From the NCBI RefSeq assembly GCF_014836945.1, contig NZ_JACSPX010000001.1, positions 372,001 to 436,000 of the forward strand: a DNA stretch of 64,000 bases, written 5' to 3'. Below, one piece after another: positions 52,585-60,910 of the stretch. Made by a program: the position numbers and the translations under genes. The DNA comes from Microbacterium commune. GTDB lineage: Bacteria; Actinomycetota; Actinomycetes; Actinomycetales; Microbacteriaceae. Position 1 is the stretch's first letter. Each line of letters opens with the position of its first letter. A model generated the notes under the pieces. The model was not told where the DNA came from. It saw only the letters and a program-made list of their open reading frames with translations, and did not search any database.

Positions 52585-54474
52585 TCAGTCCGTCGGGCTG
52601 GCGTCCATGCGGGCCGAGGCCATCTGCTGGGCCGCCAGGGTCGAGTAGAGCCCTCCCCTGCTGAGCAGCTGCGTGTGGGTGCCCGACTCGACGATGCGGC
52701 CGGCCTCGACGACGTGGATGGCGTCGGCGTCGATCACGGTCGACAGGCGGTGCGCGATCGACAGCGTCGTGCGGCCCCGGGCCGCGGCATCCAGCGCTTC
52801 CTGCACGACGCGCTCCGAGACGGTGTCGAGAGCCGAGGTGGCCTCGTCGAGCAGCAGCACGGGCGGATCCTTCAGCAGCACGCGGGCGATGGCGATGCGC
52901 TGCTTCTCCCCTCCCGACAGCCGGTAGCCCCGCTCGCCGACCACGGTGTCGTATCCCTGGTCGAACGACATGATCACGTGATGGATGTTCGCCGCGCGGC
53001 ACGCGCGCTCGAGCTGCTCGTCTGTGGCATCCGGCTTCGCGTAGCGCAGGTTCTCGCGGATCGTCGCGTGGAACAGGTAGGTCTCCTGCGAGACGATGCC
53101 GATCTGATCGATGATCGACTCCTGCGTGAGCGACGTCACGTCAGCGCCCGAGAACTCGACGGTGCCGCCGGAGGCCTCGTACAGGCGCGGCGCGAGGTAG
53201 AGGATCGTGGTCTTGCCGGCTCCGGACGGCCCGACGAATGCGACGTGCGTGCCGGGCTCGGCGACGAACGAGACGCCGTCCAGAGTGGGGCGCGCGTCGG
53301 GCGTGGCATCCGGGTAGCGGAACACGACATCCTTGAACTCGATGCGGCCGCGCGGTCCGGGTGCGTCGGCGACGTCGATCGCGTCGGGTGCGTCCTGGAT
53401 CTGCGGCACCATGTCGAGGTACTCGAAGATGCGCGCGAACAGCGCCGCAGAGGTCTGCAGATCGAGGGCCACGCGCATCAGGCCCATCAGCGGCATGAGC
53501 AGCCTGGCCTGCACGGTGGTGAACGCGACGATCGCCCCGGCGGTGATCTCGGGTGCGCCGCCGGTGAGGAAGAAGCCGGCCACCAGGTAGACGATCGCCG
53601 GCACGCTGGCCATGATCACCTGCACGACCGCGAAGAACCCCTGACCGCTCATCGCCCGTCGCACCTGCAGTCGGACCTGGTTGCGGTTCTCCGCCTGGTA
53701 GCGCACCGACTCGGTGCGCTGGCGGTTGAACGACTTCGACAGCAGGATGCCCGACACGCTCAGCGTCTCCTGCGTGATGCTGCTGAGCTCTGACAGCGAC
53801 TCCTGGGTCTCTCCGGCGATGCGTGCGCGCACCTGCCCCACCCGTCGCTGCACGAGCACCAGGATCGGCATGAGGATCACCGCGATGAGCGTCAGACGCC
53901 AGTCGATCAGCAGCATCGCGACGAGTGACGCGATCACCGTCACGGTGTTGCCCAGCACGCTGGTGACGGTGTTGGTGAGCACGCCGGACACACCGCCGAC
54001 GTCGTTCTGCAGCCGCGACTGGATCACTCCGGTCTTCGTGCGGGTGAAGAAGCCCAGCTCCATCGCCTGCAGATGTTCGAACAGCCGCACCCGCAGGTCG
54101 CCGGTCACCTCGTTGCCCACGGTGGAGGTGAGCCAGGTCTGCGTCACGCCCAGCACGGCCGACAGCAGGAACAGCCCGATCGTGATGCTCACCAGCATCG
54201 TGAGCAGCGGGATGCGCGGGCCGCCGCCGTCGAGGGGGAAGAGCGCGTCGTCGAAGATGCGCTGCACCAGCAGCGGCGGTATGACGGCGATGCCGGCCCC
54301 GACGACGACCAGCATCGCGGTCAGGGCGAGGCGACCCCGGTAGGGGGTGAACAGCGCGGCGACGCGTCGACCGAGACCCGGCACTTTGGGGGCGGCGGCG
54401 TTCATGCGTCGTTGCGCGGCCTCGTCGACGCCGCGGAAGACGGCGCCGCGTCCTCCTCCACCACCCATGCTCAT
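52585..54474 (-). CDS. ABC exporter, fused membrane and ATP-binding domains
   Basis: A 629-residue half-transporter of the MsbA/BmrA type that works as a dimer. The transmembrane domain has six predicted helices (about 45-340). The ATPase domain has Walker A VGPSGAGKTT, Q-loop IVSQETYLF, signature RLSGGEKQRIAIARVL, Walker B VLLLDEATSALD and H-loop LSIAHRLST, all intact. The Gly-rich N-terminus (GGGGGRGAVFRG) is typical of actinobacterial members. The substrate, a lipid or drug, cannot be inferred. Starts ATG at 54474 or 54468 are possible; TAGCCT 6 nt before the first favours it. Confidence 0.93.
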   Translation of the reverse strand: MSMGGGGGRGAVFRGVDEAAQRRMNAAAPKVPGLGRRVAALFTPYRGRLALTAMLVVVGAGIAVIPPLLVQRIFDDALFPLDGGGPRIPLLTMLVSITIGLFLLSAVLGVTQTWLTSTVGNEVTGDLRVRLFEHLQAMELGFFTRTKTGVIQSRLQNDVGGVSGVLTNTVTSVLGNTVTVIASLVAMLLIDWRLTLIAVILMPILVLVQRRVGQVRARIAGETQESLSELSSITQETLSVSGILLSKSFNRQRTESVRYQAENRNQVRLQVRRAMSGQGFFAVVQVIMASVPAIVYLVAGFFLTGGAPEITAGAIVAFTTVQARLLMPLMGLMRVALDLQTSAALFARIFEYLDMVPQIQDAPDAIDVADAPGPRGRIEFKDVVFRYPDATPDARPTLDGVSFVAEPGTHVAFVGPSGAGKTTILYLAPRLYEASGGTVEFSGADVTSLTQESIIDQIGIVSQETYLFHATIRENLRYAKPDATDEQLERACRAANIHHVIMSFDQGYDTVVGERGYRLSGGEKQRIAIARVLLKDPPVLLLDEATSALDTVSERVVQEALDAAARGRTTLSIAHRLSTVIDADAIHVVEAGRIVESGTHTQLLSRGGLYSTLAAQQMASARMDASPTD

Positions 54475-54480
54475 CCCTTC

Positions 54481-54486
54481 AGGCTA
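54481..54486 (-). promoter_or_regulatory. -10 hexamer of the ABC exporter gene, leaderless type
   Basis: TAGCCT, 6 nt (GAAGGG), then ATG on the minus strand. Confidence 0.55.
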
Positions 54487-54527
54487 GTCCGCAGCAGACG
54501 AGGGAATACCGCAGCGGAGGCGCGGGT

Positions 54528-54533
54528 TAGGAT
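54528..54533 (+). promoter_or_regulatory. -10 hexamer of the MFS exporter gene
   Basis: TAGGAT predicts a leader of about 80 nt that ends with GAGGAG before the ATG at 54622. It is one of the longer conventional leaders here. Confidence 0.4.
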
Positions 54534-54621
54534 GGACGGCTGCGTCCGCTCACACTCGCCGCTCGGCCGCTGCCCGCTCCGTCGGGTGCCTTCTGACTCA
54601 CCACCACCTTCGAGGAGACCC

Positions 54622-56097
54622 ATGTCTGCCGTTCGCACCGGGTCGACTCCCGTCGCTCGTCCTTCCGCGGGCCTCATCCCCGCCAGGGACATGGCCGTGA
54701 TCTGGGTGCTGCTCGCGGCCGCCTTCGTCGCCATCCTCAACGAGACGACCATGGGCATCGCGATCCCCCATCTGATCACCGATCTCGGGATCACTCCCCT
54801 GGCTGCGCAGTGGGTCACGAGCGCATTCATGCTGACCATGGCGGTCGTCATCCCGATCACCGGATTCCTGCTGCGTCGCTTCACGACGAGGCAGATGTTC
54901 CTCGGTGCCATCACGCTGTTCTCCGTGGGAACCCTCGTCGCCGCCCTCGCGCCGGGTTTCCTCGTGCTGCTGGTCGGCCGCGTCGTGCAGGCGTCCGGAA
55001 CGGCCGTCATGATGCCGCTGCTGATGACGACCATCATGAACCTCGTGCCCGCGTCGTCGCGTGGCCGGATGATGGGCCGGGTGAGCATCGTGATGTCGCT
55101 CGCGCCGGCGATCGGGCCGACCATGTCGGGGTTCCTGCTCGATCACTTCGGGTGGCGGGCCATCTTCGTCGTCGTGCTGCCCATCGCCCTGATCGCGATG
55201 TTCATCGGGTGGCGCTGGCTGACGAACGTCGGCGAGACCATGCGCGCCCCGATCGACGTGCTCTCGGTCGTGCTGTCGGCCTTCGGCTTCGGCGGGCTCG
55301 TGTTCGGCCTGAGCCAGATCGGCAGCCTGGGCACCGGCGCCGGTTGGGCGCCGATGATGGTGGCGCTCGCCGTCGGCGTGGTCGGGCTCGTTCTCTTCCT
55401 CTGGCGTCAGGTGCTGCTGCAGCGGCGCGACGCCGCGCTGCTCGACCTGCGGGTGTTCGGCTCGAAGGATTTCTCGCTGTCGATGATCCAGATGTTCCTG
55501 CTGTCGCTGGCGTTCTTCGGCAGCATCACGGTGATCCCGCTCTTCCTGCAGGATGCCCTTGAGCTGAAGGCGCTGGAGGCGGGCCTGATCGTGCTCCCCG
55601 GTGCGCTCGCGATGGGGCTGCTCGGACCGGTGATCGGTCGCATCTACGACAGCCACGGCACCCGCATCCTGCTCATCCCCGGGTCGATCCTCGCCGCATC
55701 GATGCTGTGGCTGTTCACGACCGTGACGGTCGACAGCTCGATCTGGCTGGTGCTCGCAGCGCAGACGCTGCTCTCGGTGGGTCTCGCCCTGTCGTTCACC
55801 CCGCTGTTCACCGCGTCGCTCGCGTCTCTGAAGCCGAAGTTCTACTCGTACGGCAGCGCGGTGATCGGCACAGTCCAGCAGGTCGCCGGCGCCGCGGGCA
55901 TCGCCGTGATGGTGGCCGTCTTCACGGGGATCGTGAACGCCGGGGGCGGCACCGAGGTGCCCGAGGCCGTGGCCGCGGGTACGCGCACGTCGGTCACGAT
56001 CGGCGCGGTCATCGCGACGGTGACGATCATCGGCGCGTTCCTCATCCGCAAGCCTGAGGACGACGACGAGGGCGCACCCCCGCACGCCGCGCACTGA
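54622..56097 (+). CDS. MFS drug exporter, DHA2 (EmrB/QacA) family
   Basis: A 491-residue membrane antiporter with 14 predicted helices. It has NETTMGIAIPHLITDLG in helix 1, VTSAFMLTMAVVIPITGFLL, the motif-A-like RRFTTRQMF, and the motif C region SLAPAIGPTMSGFLLDHFGWR that marks drug exporters. The C-terminus is acidic and soluble. The substrate is unknown; divergence from an ABC exporter gives the locus two export systems back to back. The Shine-Dalgarno GAGGAG lies 5 nt before the ATG. Confidence 0.93.
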   Translation: MSAVRTGSTPVARPSAGLIPARDMAVIWVLLAAAFVAILNETTMGIAIPHLITDLGITPLAAQWVTSAFMLTMAVVIPITGFLLRRFTTRQMFLGAITLFSVGTLVAALAPGFLVLLVGRVVQASGTAVMMPLLMTTIMNLVPASSRGRMMGRVSIVMSLAPAIGPTMSGFLLDHFGWRAIFVVVLPIALIAMFIGWRWLTNVGETMRAPIDVLSVVLSAFGFGGLVFGLSQIGSLGTGAGWAPMMVALAVGVVGLVLFLWRQVLLQRRDAALLDLRVFGSKDFSLSMIQMFLLSLAFFGSITVIPLFLQDALELKALEAGLIVLPGALAMGLLGPVIGRIYDSHGTRILLIPGSILAASMLWLFTTVTVDSSIWLVLAAQTLLSVGLALSFTPLFTASLASLKPKFYSYGSAVIGTVQQVAGAAGIAVMVAVFTGIVNAGGGTEVPEAVAAGTRTSVTIGAVIATVTIIGAFLIRKPEDDDEGAPPHAAH

Positions 56098-56126
56098 CAC
56101 CCCTACCGCCGGTGCGGGCTGCGGAG

Positions 56127-56132
56127 TACCGT
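56127..56132 (+). promoter_or_regulatory. -10 hexamer of the CMD-family gene, leaderless type
   Basis: TACCGT, 7 nt (CCGCTTC), then ATG. Confidence 0.5.
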
Positions 56133-56139
56133 CCGCTTC

Positions 56140-56724
56140 ATGATCATCACCACCCCGGCACCCGAGAGCGCCAGCGACGCCGTCGCGCAGATGTACGAGG
56201 AAGACATCGCCGCCGACGGCTTCGTGCATGCCTACACCGCCGCGATGGCGGTGAATCCCGAGGCGCACGATGCGTTCGTCGCGCTGGTCAGAGCCGTGGT
56301 GCCCTCGATCGGCGTTCGCATCTACGAGGCTGCCACCCTCGGCGCCGCACGAGCCATCGGCTCAGCGCACTGCCTGATCGCGCACGGACGCAAGAGCATG
56401 ACGGCCGGCGTCGTCGACGAGGCGGGCCTGCGCGCCTTCGCCGCCGACGACGACTCGGCGTTCACCGATGCCGAGCGGGCGGTGATCCGCTACGCGGAGC
56501 GGCTCTCGTCGTCGCCGCAGGACATGACGGATGCCGATGCCGCGGCGCTGCGCGAACACGGCCTCACCGACCGGCAGATCGTCGACATCACGCTCGCCGC
56601 CGGACTGCGCAACCACTTCAGCCGCTCGCTGATGGCGCTCACGGTGCCGCTGGATGACGATCCCCTGATCGCACCGGAGCTCGCCGCTGCACTCCGCCGT
56701 CGAGCAGAACGCCGGGCGCAGTAG
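56140..56724 (+). CDS. Carboxymuconolactone decarboxylase/AhpD-like family protein
   Basis: A 194-residue, all-helical protein of the CMD/AhpD fold. The region that holds the CxxC redox pair in AhpD reads GSAHCLIAHGRK, with one cysteine only, so peroxidase activity by the AhpD mechanism is doubtful. LTDRQIVDITLAAGLRNHFS is the family's conserved C-terminal helix pair. The function is unknown; many members act in detoxification. Confidence 0.8.
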   Translation: MIITTPAPESASDAVAQMYEEDIAADGFVHAYTAAMAVNPEAHDAFVALVRAVVPSIGVRIYEAATLGAARAIGSAHCLIAHGRKSMTAGVVDEAGLRAFAADDDSAFTDAERAVIRYAERLSSSPQDMTDADAAALREHGLTDRQIVDITLAAGLRNHFSRSLMALTVPLDDDPLIAPELAAALRRRAERRAQ

Positions 56725-56730
56725 ACGGGA

Positions 56731-56937
56731 TCAATCCGAGTCAGAACCGGATGCCTCGGCGTCGACGGCGTCGACGGTGTCCTGAGCGCCGGCCGCTTCG
56801 TCGGTGCTCGTCGATGCGGTCGGCAGCGTGCAGTGCCCGTCGGCGCACACGCCGACAGCATCCGTGCCGACCATTCGCAGTCCCGGCGGCGCGGCGAGCG
56901 GTCGCGACGGGATCTCGGGTGCCTGGTTCTCTGGCAT
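56731..56937 (-). CDS. Small protein with CADGHC motif, unknown function
   Basis: A 68-residue protein starting MPENQAPEIPSRPLAAPPGL. It has a short conserved-looking core, RMVGTDAVGVCADGHCTLP, with two cysteines four residues apart, and an acidic Ser/Thr/Asp-rich tail. I do not recognise a characterised family. Support for a real gene is the TACCAT hexamer 6 nt before its ATG, codon bias, and its position between two convergent or divergent neighbours with no competing frame. The stop lies 6 nt from the end of the CMD-family gene. Confidence 0.6.
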   Translation of the reverse strand: MPENQAPEIPSRPLAAPPGLRMVGTDAVGVCADGHCTLPTASTSTDEAAGAQDTVDAVDAEASGSDSD

Positions 56938-56943
56938 CCCTCG

Positions 56944-56949
56944 ATGGTA
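56944..56949 (-). promoter_or_regulatory. -10 hexamer of the CADGHC small-protein gene, leaderless type
   Basis: TACCAT, 6 nt (CGAGGG), then ATG on the minus strand. Confidence 0.5.
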
Positions 56950-57027
56950 CGCCTCTGCCGAACCGCGGGGTCGAAACGACCGGATCGCGCCCGCGCAAGC
57001 CTCTCGTCCCACACGCGAGCGGGCGTG

Positions 57028-57033
57028 TAGCGT
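57028..57033 (+). promoter_or_regulatory. -10 hexamer of the DUF6328 gene, near-leaderless
   Basis: TAGCGT, 8 nt, then ATG at 57042. Confidence 0.45.
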
Positions 57034-57041
57034 CCGATGTC

Positions 57042-57527
57042 ATGAACGACCCGCACGCCGATGCCCAGACCGACGGCCGCGACGAGACCGCCGCTGAGCG
57101 CGCCGACCGCAACTGGGAGGAGCTCATGCAAGAGCTCCGCGTCATGCAGACAGGCACGCAGATCCTCACCGGCTTCCTTCTCGCCGTCGCATTCCAGCCG
57201 CTGTTCCGAGAGCTCACCGACCAGCAGCGCATCCTCTACATCGTGCTCGTGCTACTGGCGGCGACCGCGAGCATTCTCTCGCTCGCGCCCGTCGGGATGC
57301 ACCGGGTGCTGTTCGCCAAGGGCCGCAAGCCCGAGCTCGTGCGCATGGCGCATCGGCTGGTCAAGGCGAACATCTTCGTCGGCGGCGTGCTGACGGTCGG
57401 TGTGACCGTGCTGATCATCGACTTCACCTTCGACCACGTGCTGGCGCTGATCGCCGGCGGAATCGGACTGCTCGCGATCCTGCTGCTGTGGATCGGGCTG
57501 CCCCTGGTGCTGCATCGCCGACGGTGA
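57042..57527 (+). CDS. DUF6328 family membrane protein
   Basis: A 161-residue protein. An acidic N-terminus leads to WEELMQELRVMQTGTQILTG, the recognisable family start. Four hydrophobic helices follow (about 47-66, 69-88, 109-130 and 132-154). It matches the actinobacterial DUF6328 group; the function is unknown. It appears to be a single-gene unit. Confidence 0.8.
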   Translation: MNDPHADAQTDGRDETAAERADRNWEELMQELRVMQTGTQILTGFLLAVAFQPLFRELTDQQRILYIVLVLLAATASILSLAPVGMHRVLFAKGRKPELVRMAHRLVKANIFVGGVLTVGVTVLIIDFTFDHVLALIAGGIGLLAILLLWIGLPLVLHRRR

Positions 57528-57637
57528 CAGCGCGTGGGCTGAGCGCGCACAGGCGTCAGGTGTGAAACCCCTCAGAGTCGGGCGCTGAGCTTGAACCGGG
57601 TGCGCAGGTGCGGAATCGTGGCACGCACATCGCGCCG

Positions 57638-57643
57638 TACGGT
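57638..57643 (+). promoter_or_regulatory. -10 hexamer of the HesB-like gene
   Basis: TACGGT gives a leader of about 21 nt with AAGGAG before the ATG at 57671. Confidence 0.4.
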
Positions 57644-57670
57644 GTGGTGTCCGCAACCGGAAGGAGAGCC

Positions 57671-57961
57671 ATGCTCACCCTGACCGAGAACGCAAACACG
57701 ATCGCGGCGACCATCGTCGCCCAGCAGAGCACGACGTCGGATGCCGGACTCCGCATCCACTCGTCGGGCACCGAGACCGAGCCCCGCTTCGCGGTGACGG
57801 TCGCCTCCACGCCCGAACCGGGCGACTCGATCATCGGCGACGAGGACATCCGCGTGTTCCTCGAGAAGGCCGCCGCAGAGGCCCTCGACGACAAGGTGCT
57901 CGACGCCTCGGTCGACGAGCAGGGCGCGGTGTCCTTCAGCCTCATGCCGCAACCGGCCTGA
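57671..57961 (+). CDS. HesB/IscA-fold small protein
   Basis: A 96-residue protein, LTLTENANTIAATIVAQQST onward, with the length and strand pattern of HesB/IscA-like proteins (GLRIHSSG, FAVTVASTPEPGD, VFLEKAAAEALDDKVLDA). The three cysteines that bind Fe-S in IscA are absent, so cluster transfer by the usual mechanism is unlikely. The ATG was chosen for the AAGGAG 4 nt upstream. A 46-bp perfect palindrome follows 7 nt after the stop. Confidence 0.8.
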   Translation: MLTLTENANTIAATIVAQQSTTSDAGLRIHSSGTETEPRFAVTVASTPEPGDSIIGDEDIRVFLEKAAAEALDDKVLDASVDEQGAVSFSLMPQPA

Positions 57962-57968
57962 GTGCCGC

Positions 57969-58014
57969 ACAGAGTGAGGACCGTCACCCGATCGGGTGAC
58001 GGTCCTCACTCTGT
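57969..58014. terminator. Bidirectional terminator, 46-bp perfect palindrome
   Basis: Bases 57969-57991 are the exact reverse complement of 57992-58014 (23 bp), centred on CCCGATCGGG. It lies between the convergent HesB-like and dps genes. Confidence 0.9.
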
Positions 58015-58060
58015 CTCAGGGTCACGACGTCTCAGGCTCACGACGTCTCAGGGTCACGAC
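58013..58060 (+). repeat. Three tandem copies of a 16-bp repeat at the dps 3' end
   Basis: GTCTCAGGGTCACGAC occurs at 58013-58028 and 58045-58060, with one-base variant GTCTCAGGCTCACGAC at 58029-58044. The first copy begins inside the terminator palindrome, and the third contains the dps stop codon. Confidence 0.85.
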
Positions 58061-58626
58061 GCGGGCGTGCGGTTCTCCGCGCTGACCATCCAGGCGTACT
58101 GCTCGAGCTTCTCGATGATCGCGTGCAGCACGTCCGCCGAGGTGGGGTCCTCGTCGTCGACCTGGTCGTGCACGCGGCGGATGGTCGCCACGGTCGCCTC
58201 CAGCCGCACCGTGATCAGGTCGATCGTGTCGGTCGTGGAGACCTCGCCCGTCGGGAACTCCGGCAGCGTGGTCGCTTTGGCGACGGTCGCACTGCGCCCG
58301 TCCGGGGCTGCGTGCAGCGCGCGCATGCGCTCGGCCACGGTGTCGCCGAAGCCGCGCGCCGCGTCGATGATCTCGTCGAGCTGCAGATGCGTGTCGCGGA
58401 AGTTGCGCCCGACCACGTTCCAGTGCGCCTGCTTGCCCTGCACGGACAGCTCGATGAGGTCGACCAGCACGGCCTGCAGGTCGCGGATCAGCTCGGGTGA
58501 GGCCTGGAACCCCTTCTCGGCGTTCTCCAGCGGCGTGGTCTCGGCGGCATCCTTCGCCTTCGCCGAGTCCTTCGTCTTGGTGCCGGAGTTCTTCGACTTC
58601 TGGGTCGCGGTGCTCTTGGCTGCCAT
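58054..58626 (-). CDS. dps: Dps-family DNA-protecting ferritin
   Basis: A 190-residue mini-ferritin that oxidises and stores iron and protects DNA during starvation or oxidative stress. The intersubunit ferroxidase residues are visible: QGKQAHWNVVGRNFRDTHLQ (His), LDEIIDAARGFGDTVAERM (Asp, Glu). The N-terminal ~35 residues are Lys/Thr-rich (KSTATQKSKNSGTKTKD) and probably bind DNA, as in mycobacterial Dps. The ATG at 58626 has GAGGTGG at proper distance; the earlier in-frame start at 58635 does not. TAGCTT at 58690-58695 on the minus strand is a plausible -10. Confidence 0.93.
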   Translation of the reverse strand: MAAKSTATQKSKNSGTKTKDSAKAKDAAETTPLENAEKGFQASPELIRDLQAVLVDLIELSVQGKQAHWNVVGRNFRDTHLQLDEIIDAARGFGDTVAERMRALHAAPDGRSATVAKATTLPEFPTGEVSTTDTIDLITVRLEATVATIRRVHDQVDDEDPTSADVLHAIIEKLEQYAWMVSAENRTPAS

Positions 58627-58689
58627 GAAAACCACCTCTGTCTTCTGCGCGGCGCTGGGCGTCGCACGGTCGGTTGTGTGTTCCGCCCG

Positions 58690-58695
58690 AAGCTA
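58690..58695 (-). promoter_or_regulatory. -10 hexamer of dps
   Basis: TAGCTT on the minus strand, giving a leader of about 57 nt with GAGGTGG before the ATG. Confidence 0.4.
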
Positions 58696-58789
58696 ACATC
58701 GGCCGCCTGGCCCGCTGAGGGGGTTGATTTCCCCGCGCCGACACGCCACGGTCTCACGCGCCATACCGCTGTCCGCATGGCGGCTGTCG

Positions 58790-58795
58790 TAGCGT
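58790..58795 (+). promoter_or_regulatory. -10 hexamer of the acyltransferase gene, leaderless type
   Basis: TAGCGT, 6 nt (GGACGG), then ATG. Confidence 0.55.
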
Positions 58796-58801
58796 GGACG
58801 G

Positions 58802-59368
58802 ATGCTTCGACGTCTGACCGCACGGATCTTCTGGCTGTGCAGCCGCTGGACTCTGCGCTCCGAGCCCGCACCGCAGCGACCGAGCATCCTCATCGGCGCT
58901 CCGCACACGTCGAACTGGGATTTCGTGCTGATGCTCGCGATCTCCTGGCGTCTGGGGATCGACGTGCGGTGGCTGGGCAAGAAGAGCCTGTTCCGCGGCT
59001 GGCGCGGTCCGCTGATGCGCGCGCTGGGTGGCATCCCCGTCGATCGCGACGATCCCGGCCGCGTCGTCGCCGACGTGGTCGCGATGGCGCGACGCGGCGA
59101 GGTGTTCGGTCTCGTGGTCACCCCTGACGGCACTCGCCGGGGCCACACGCACTGGAAGTCGGGCTTCTACCGGATCGCACGTGAGACCGGGATGCCGGTG
59201 ACCCTCGGCTATGTCGACCGCACGACCATGACATCCGGCCTCGGCCCGACCATCGAGCTCACCGGCGACACCCGGGCGGACATGGATCGCATCCGGGCGT
59301 TCTACGCCGACAAGGCGGGTCTGCGCCCGGAGCACCGCGTCGAGCCGCGCCTGCGCGAAGAGGGATGA
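58802..59368 (+). CDS. PlsC-like 1-acyl-glycerol-3-phosphate acyltransferase family protein
   Basis: A 188-residue acyltransferase-fold protein. The catalytic HX4D block is GAPHTSNWDFVLML; the phosphate-binding block reads VVTPDGTRRG (PDGTR in place of the common PEGTR). The gene is shorter than classic PlsC proteins and lacks an obvious membrane helix beyond the first 15 residues. It may acylate phospholipid precursors or another acceptor. The GNAT gene follows 7 nt after its stop. Confidence 0.86.
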   Translation: MLRRLTARIFWLCSRWTLRSEPAPQRPSILIGAPHTSNWDFVLMLAISWRLGIDVRWLGKKSLFRGWRGPLMRALGGIPVDRDDPGRVVADVVAMARRGEVFGLVVTPDGTRRGHTHWKSGFYRIARETGMPVTLGYVDRTTMTSGLGPTIELTGDTRADMDRIRAFYADKAGLRPEHRVEPRLREEG

Positions 59369-59375
59369 TGGAGGC

Positions 59376-59846
59376 ATGGCCGCTCTCGACGTGACGTACG
59401 CCCCCATCTCGACCGACGACGCCGGAGAGGTGCTGACCCTGCAGCGGGCGGCCTTCGTGTCGGAGGCCCAGATCTACGGCAGCGTCGACATGCCCCCGCT
59501 CACGCAGACCCTCGAGGCGGTTCAGGCCGAGCTCGCCGACTGCTACGGCTGGACGGCGCGCGTCGGCGCCAGAATCGTCGGCGCGCTGCGCGGACGCATC
59601 GACGGCGACCTGCTGCTGGTCGGCAGGATCGCGATCGCTCCCGACATGCAGGGTGAGGGCATCGGCCGCGGACTGCTGGATGTGGCCGAGCGCGAGAGCG
59701 GCGCCGCACAGGCGGAGCTGTTCACCGGCAGCCTGAGCGAAGCGAACATCCGCCTGTACGAGACGTGCGGCTACCGCGTCAGCGAACGCGTGCCGCAGGG
59801 CGACGGCACCGAGCAGATCTTCATGCGGAAGGATCTGCGCGGCTGA
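59376..59846 (+). CDS. GNAT-family N-acetyltransferase
   Basis: A 156-residue acetyl-CoA-dependent transferase. Motif A is VGRIAIAPDMQGEGIGRGLL (the Q/RxxGxG/A loop as QGEGIG), followed by LFTGSLSEANIRLYETCGYR (motif B). The substrate is unknown. A GGAGGC lies only 1-2 nt before the ATG, which is unusually close; translation probably continues from the acyltransferase gene just upstream. Its last 26 bp overlap the convergent TDT transporter gene. Confidence 0.88.
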   Translation: MAALDVTYAPISTDDAGEVLTLQRAAFVSEAQIYGSVDMPPLTQTLEAVQAELADCYGWTARVGARIVGALRGRIDGDLLLVGRIAIAPDMQGEGIGRGLLDVAERESGAAQAELFTGSLSEANIRLYETCGYRVSERVPQGDGTEQIFMRKDLRG

Positions 59847-60888
59847 GGGAGGGTGCTCGCCGCGACGGCCAGACCGTCCGGCCGGCGTGGTGCAGCATCG
59901 CGACGAAGACGACCGCCCACACGATCACGGCGATCACCAGCCCCACACGGCCGACCGCGCCCGCGGCAGGCAACCGGTCGGCCCGCGCGAGCGATTCGGA
60001 TGCGACGGCGAACATCCCGATGGGGAACACCATTGACCACAGCGTCGGCACGTAGCGCAGCGGCACGCGGTGCACACCGTGACGCCACACCCCCGCCCCC
60101 ACGAGCAGGGGGATCAGCCAGAGGCAGAAGACCCAGAAGATCACGACCGTCGCGGCGATCAGCGGGCGCACCGCGTCGACGATCGGCGTCTGCGGCATCC
60201 CGACGATGCTCGCCCCGGCGACCACGGCGATCGCGAGTGCTCCCATCGCCACCCAGTAGGCGGGATCGAACTGCTGCGGCGTGACGCCGTAGTGCACCAC
60301 CCGCAGCAGCACGAGCATCGCGATCGCGGCGTACAGCACCACGCCCACCGACCACGCGAGAACGGCGAGCACGCCGATCCAGATCGCCATCTCACTGCCG
60401 GCCGGCGGGTGCAGCTGGGTCATGCTGATCGCGAGCGACTGGCTGGCGACGGCCCAGATGAACCAGGTGCCGTTGGCGCGTGCCAGGATCGGCCTGCCGT
60501 CGCGTGTCATCAGCACCTGCCACGGAAGGAGGTACCCGAACACGACCCAGATGACGCCGGCGAGCAGGAACAGCGGGACGGCGAGCGCCATGAGCTCTTC
60601 CCGGGCGAAGCGCACGCCGAGCACACCGGAGGCCGCGACCACGGTGAAGAAGGCGAAGGCCTTCTCGGGGTCGCGCAGGTCTGCCACGACGTTCTGCCCG
60701 AATGCGATCGCCCGCCAGAGGTACAGGGCCCAGAGCACGACGTACAGCGCGCCGGCGAGCCACATCAGAACGACCGAGAAGGAGTGGATGCCGAGGTCGT
60801 GCAGTCCGATCGAGACGATCCCGGTGCCCATCACGGCGGCGAAGTACCCGGGCGCCAGGTCGGCGATCGCTTCGCGCACCCTGTTCAT
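59821..60888 (-). CDS. TDT-family (TehA/SLAC1-like) membrane transporter
   Basis: A 355-residue protein with ten predicted helices, beginning with PGYFAAVMGTGIVSIGLHDLG, the recognisable TDT start. The family includes tellurite-resistance TehA, plant SLAC1 anion channels and C4-dicarboxylate or sulfite exporters; the substrate here is undetermined. The C-terminus is basic. It is transcribed towards the GNAT gene, whose end it overlaps. Confidence 0.88.
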   Translation of the reverse strand: MNRVREAIADLAPGYFAAVMGTGIVSIGLHDLGIHSFSVVLMWLAGALYVVLWALYLWRAIAFGQNVVADLRDPEKAFAFFTVVAASGVLGVRFAREELMALAVPLFLLAGVIWVVFGYLLPWQVLMTRDGRPILARANGTWFIWAVASQSLAISMTQLHPPAGSEMAIWIGVLAVLAWSVGVVLYAAIAMLVLLRVVHYGVTPQQFDPAYWVAMGALAIAVVAGASIVGMPQTPIVDAVRPLIAATVVIFWVFCLWLIPLLVGAGVWRHGVHRVPLRYVPTLWSMVFPIGMFAVASESLARADRLPAAGAVGRVGLVIAVIVWAVVFVAMLHHAGRTVWPSRRAPSLSRADPSA

Positions 60889-60910
60889 CGTCGGCTCTTC
60901 AGCGGGAGGG

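Noticed and set aside
57608-57670. Earlier in-frame start of the HesB-like gene
   Set aside because: It would place the -10 candidate and AAGGAG inside the coding sequence, and the extra residues are not family-like.
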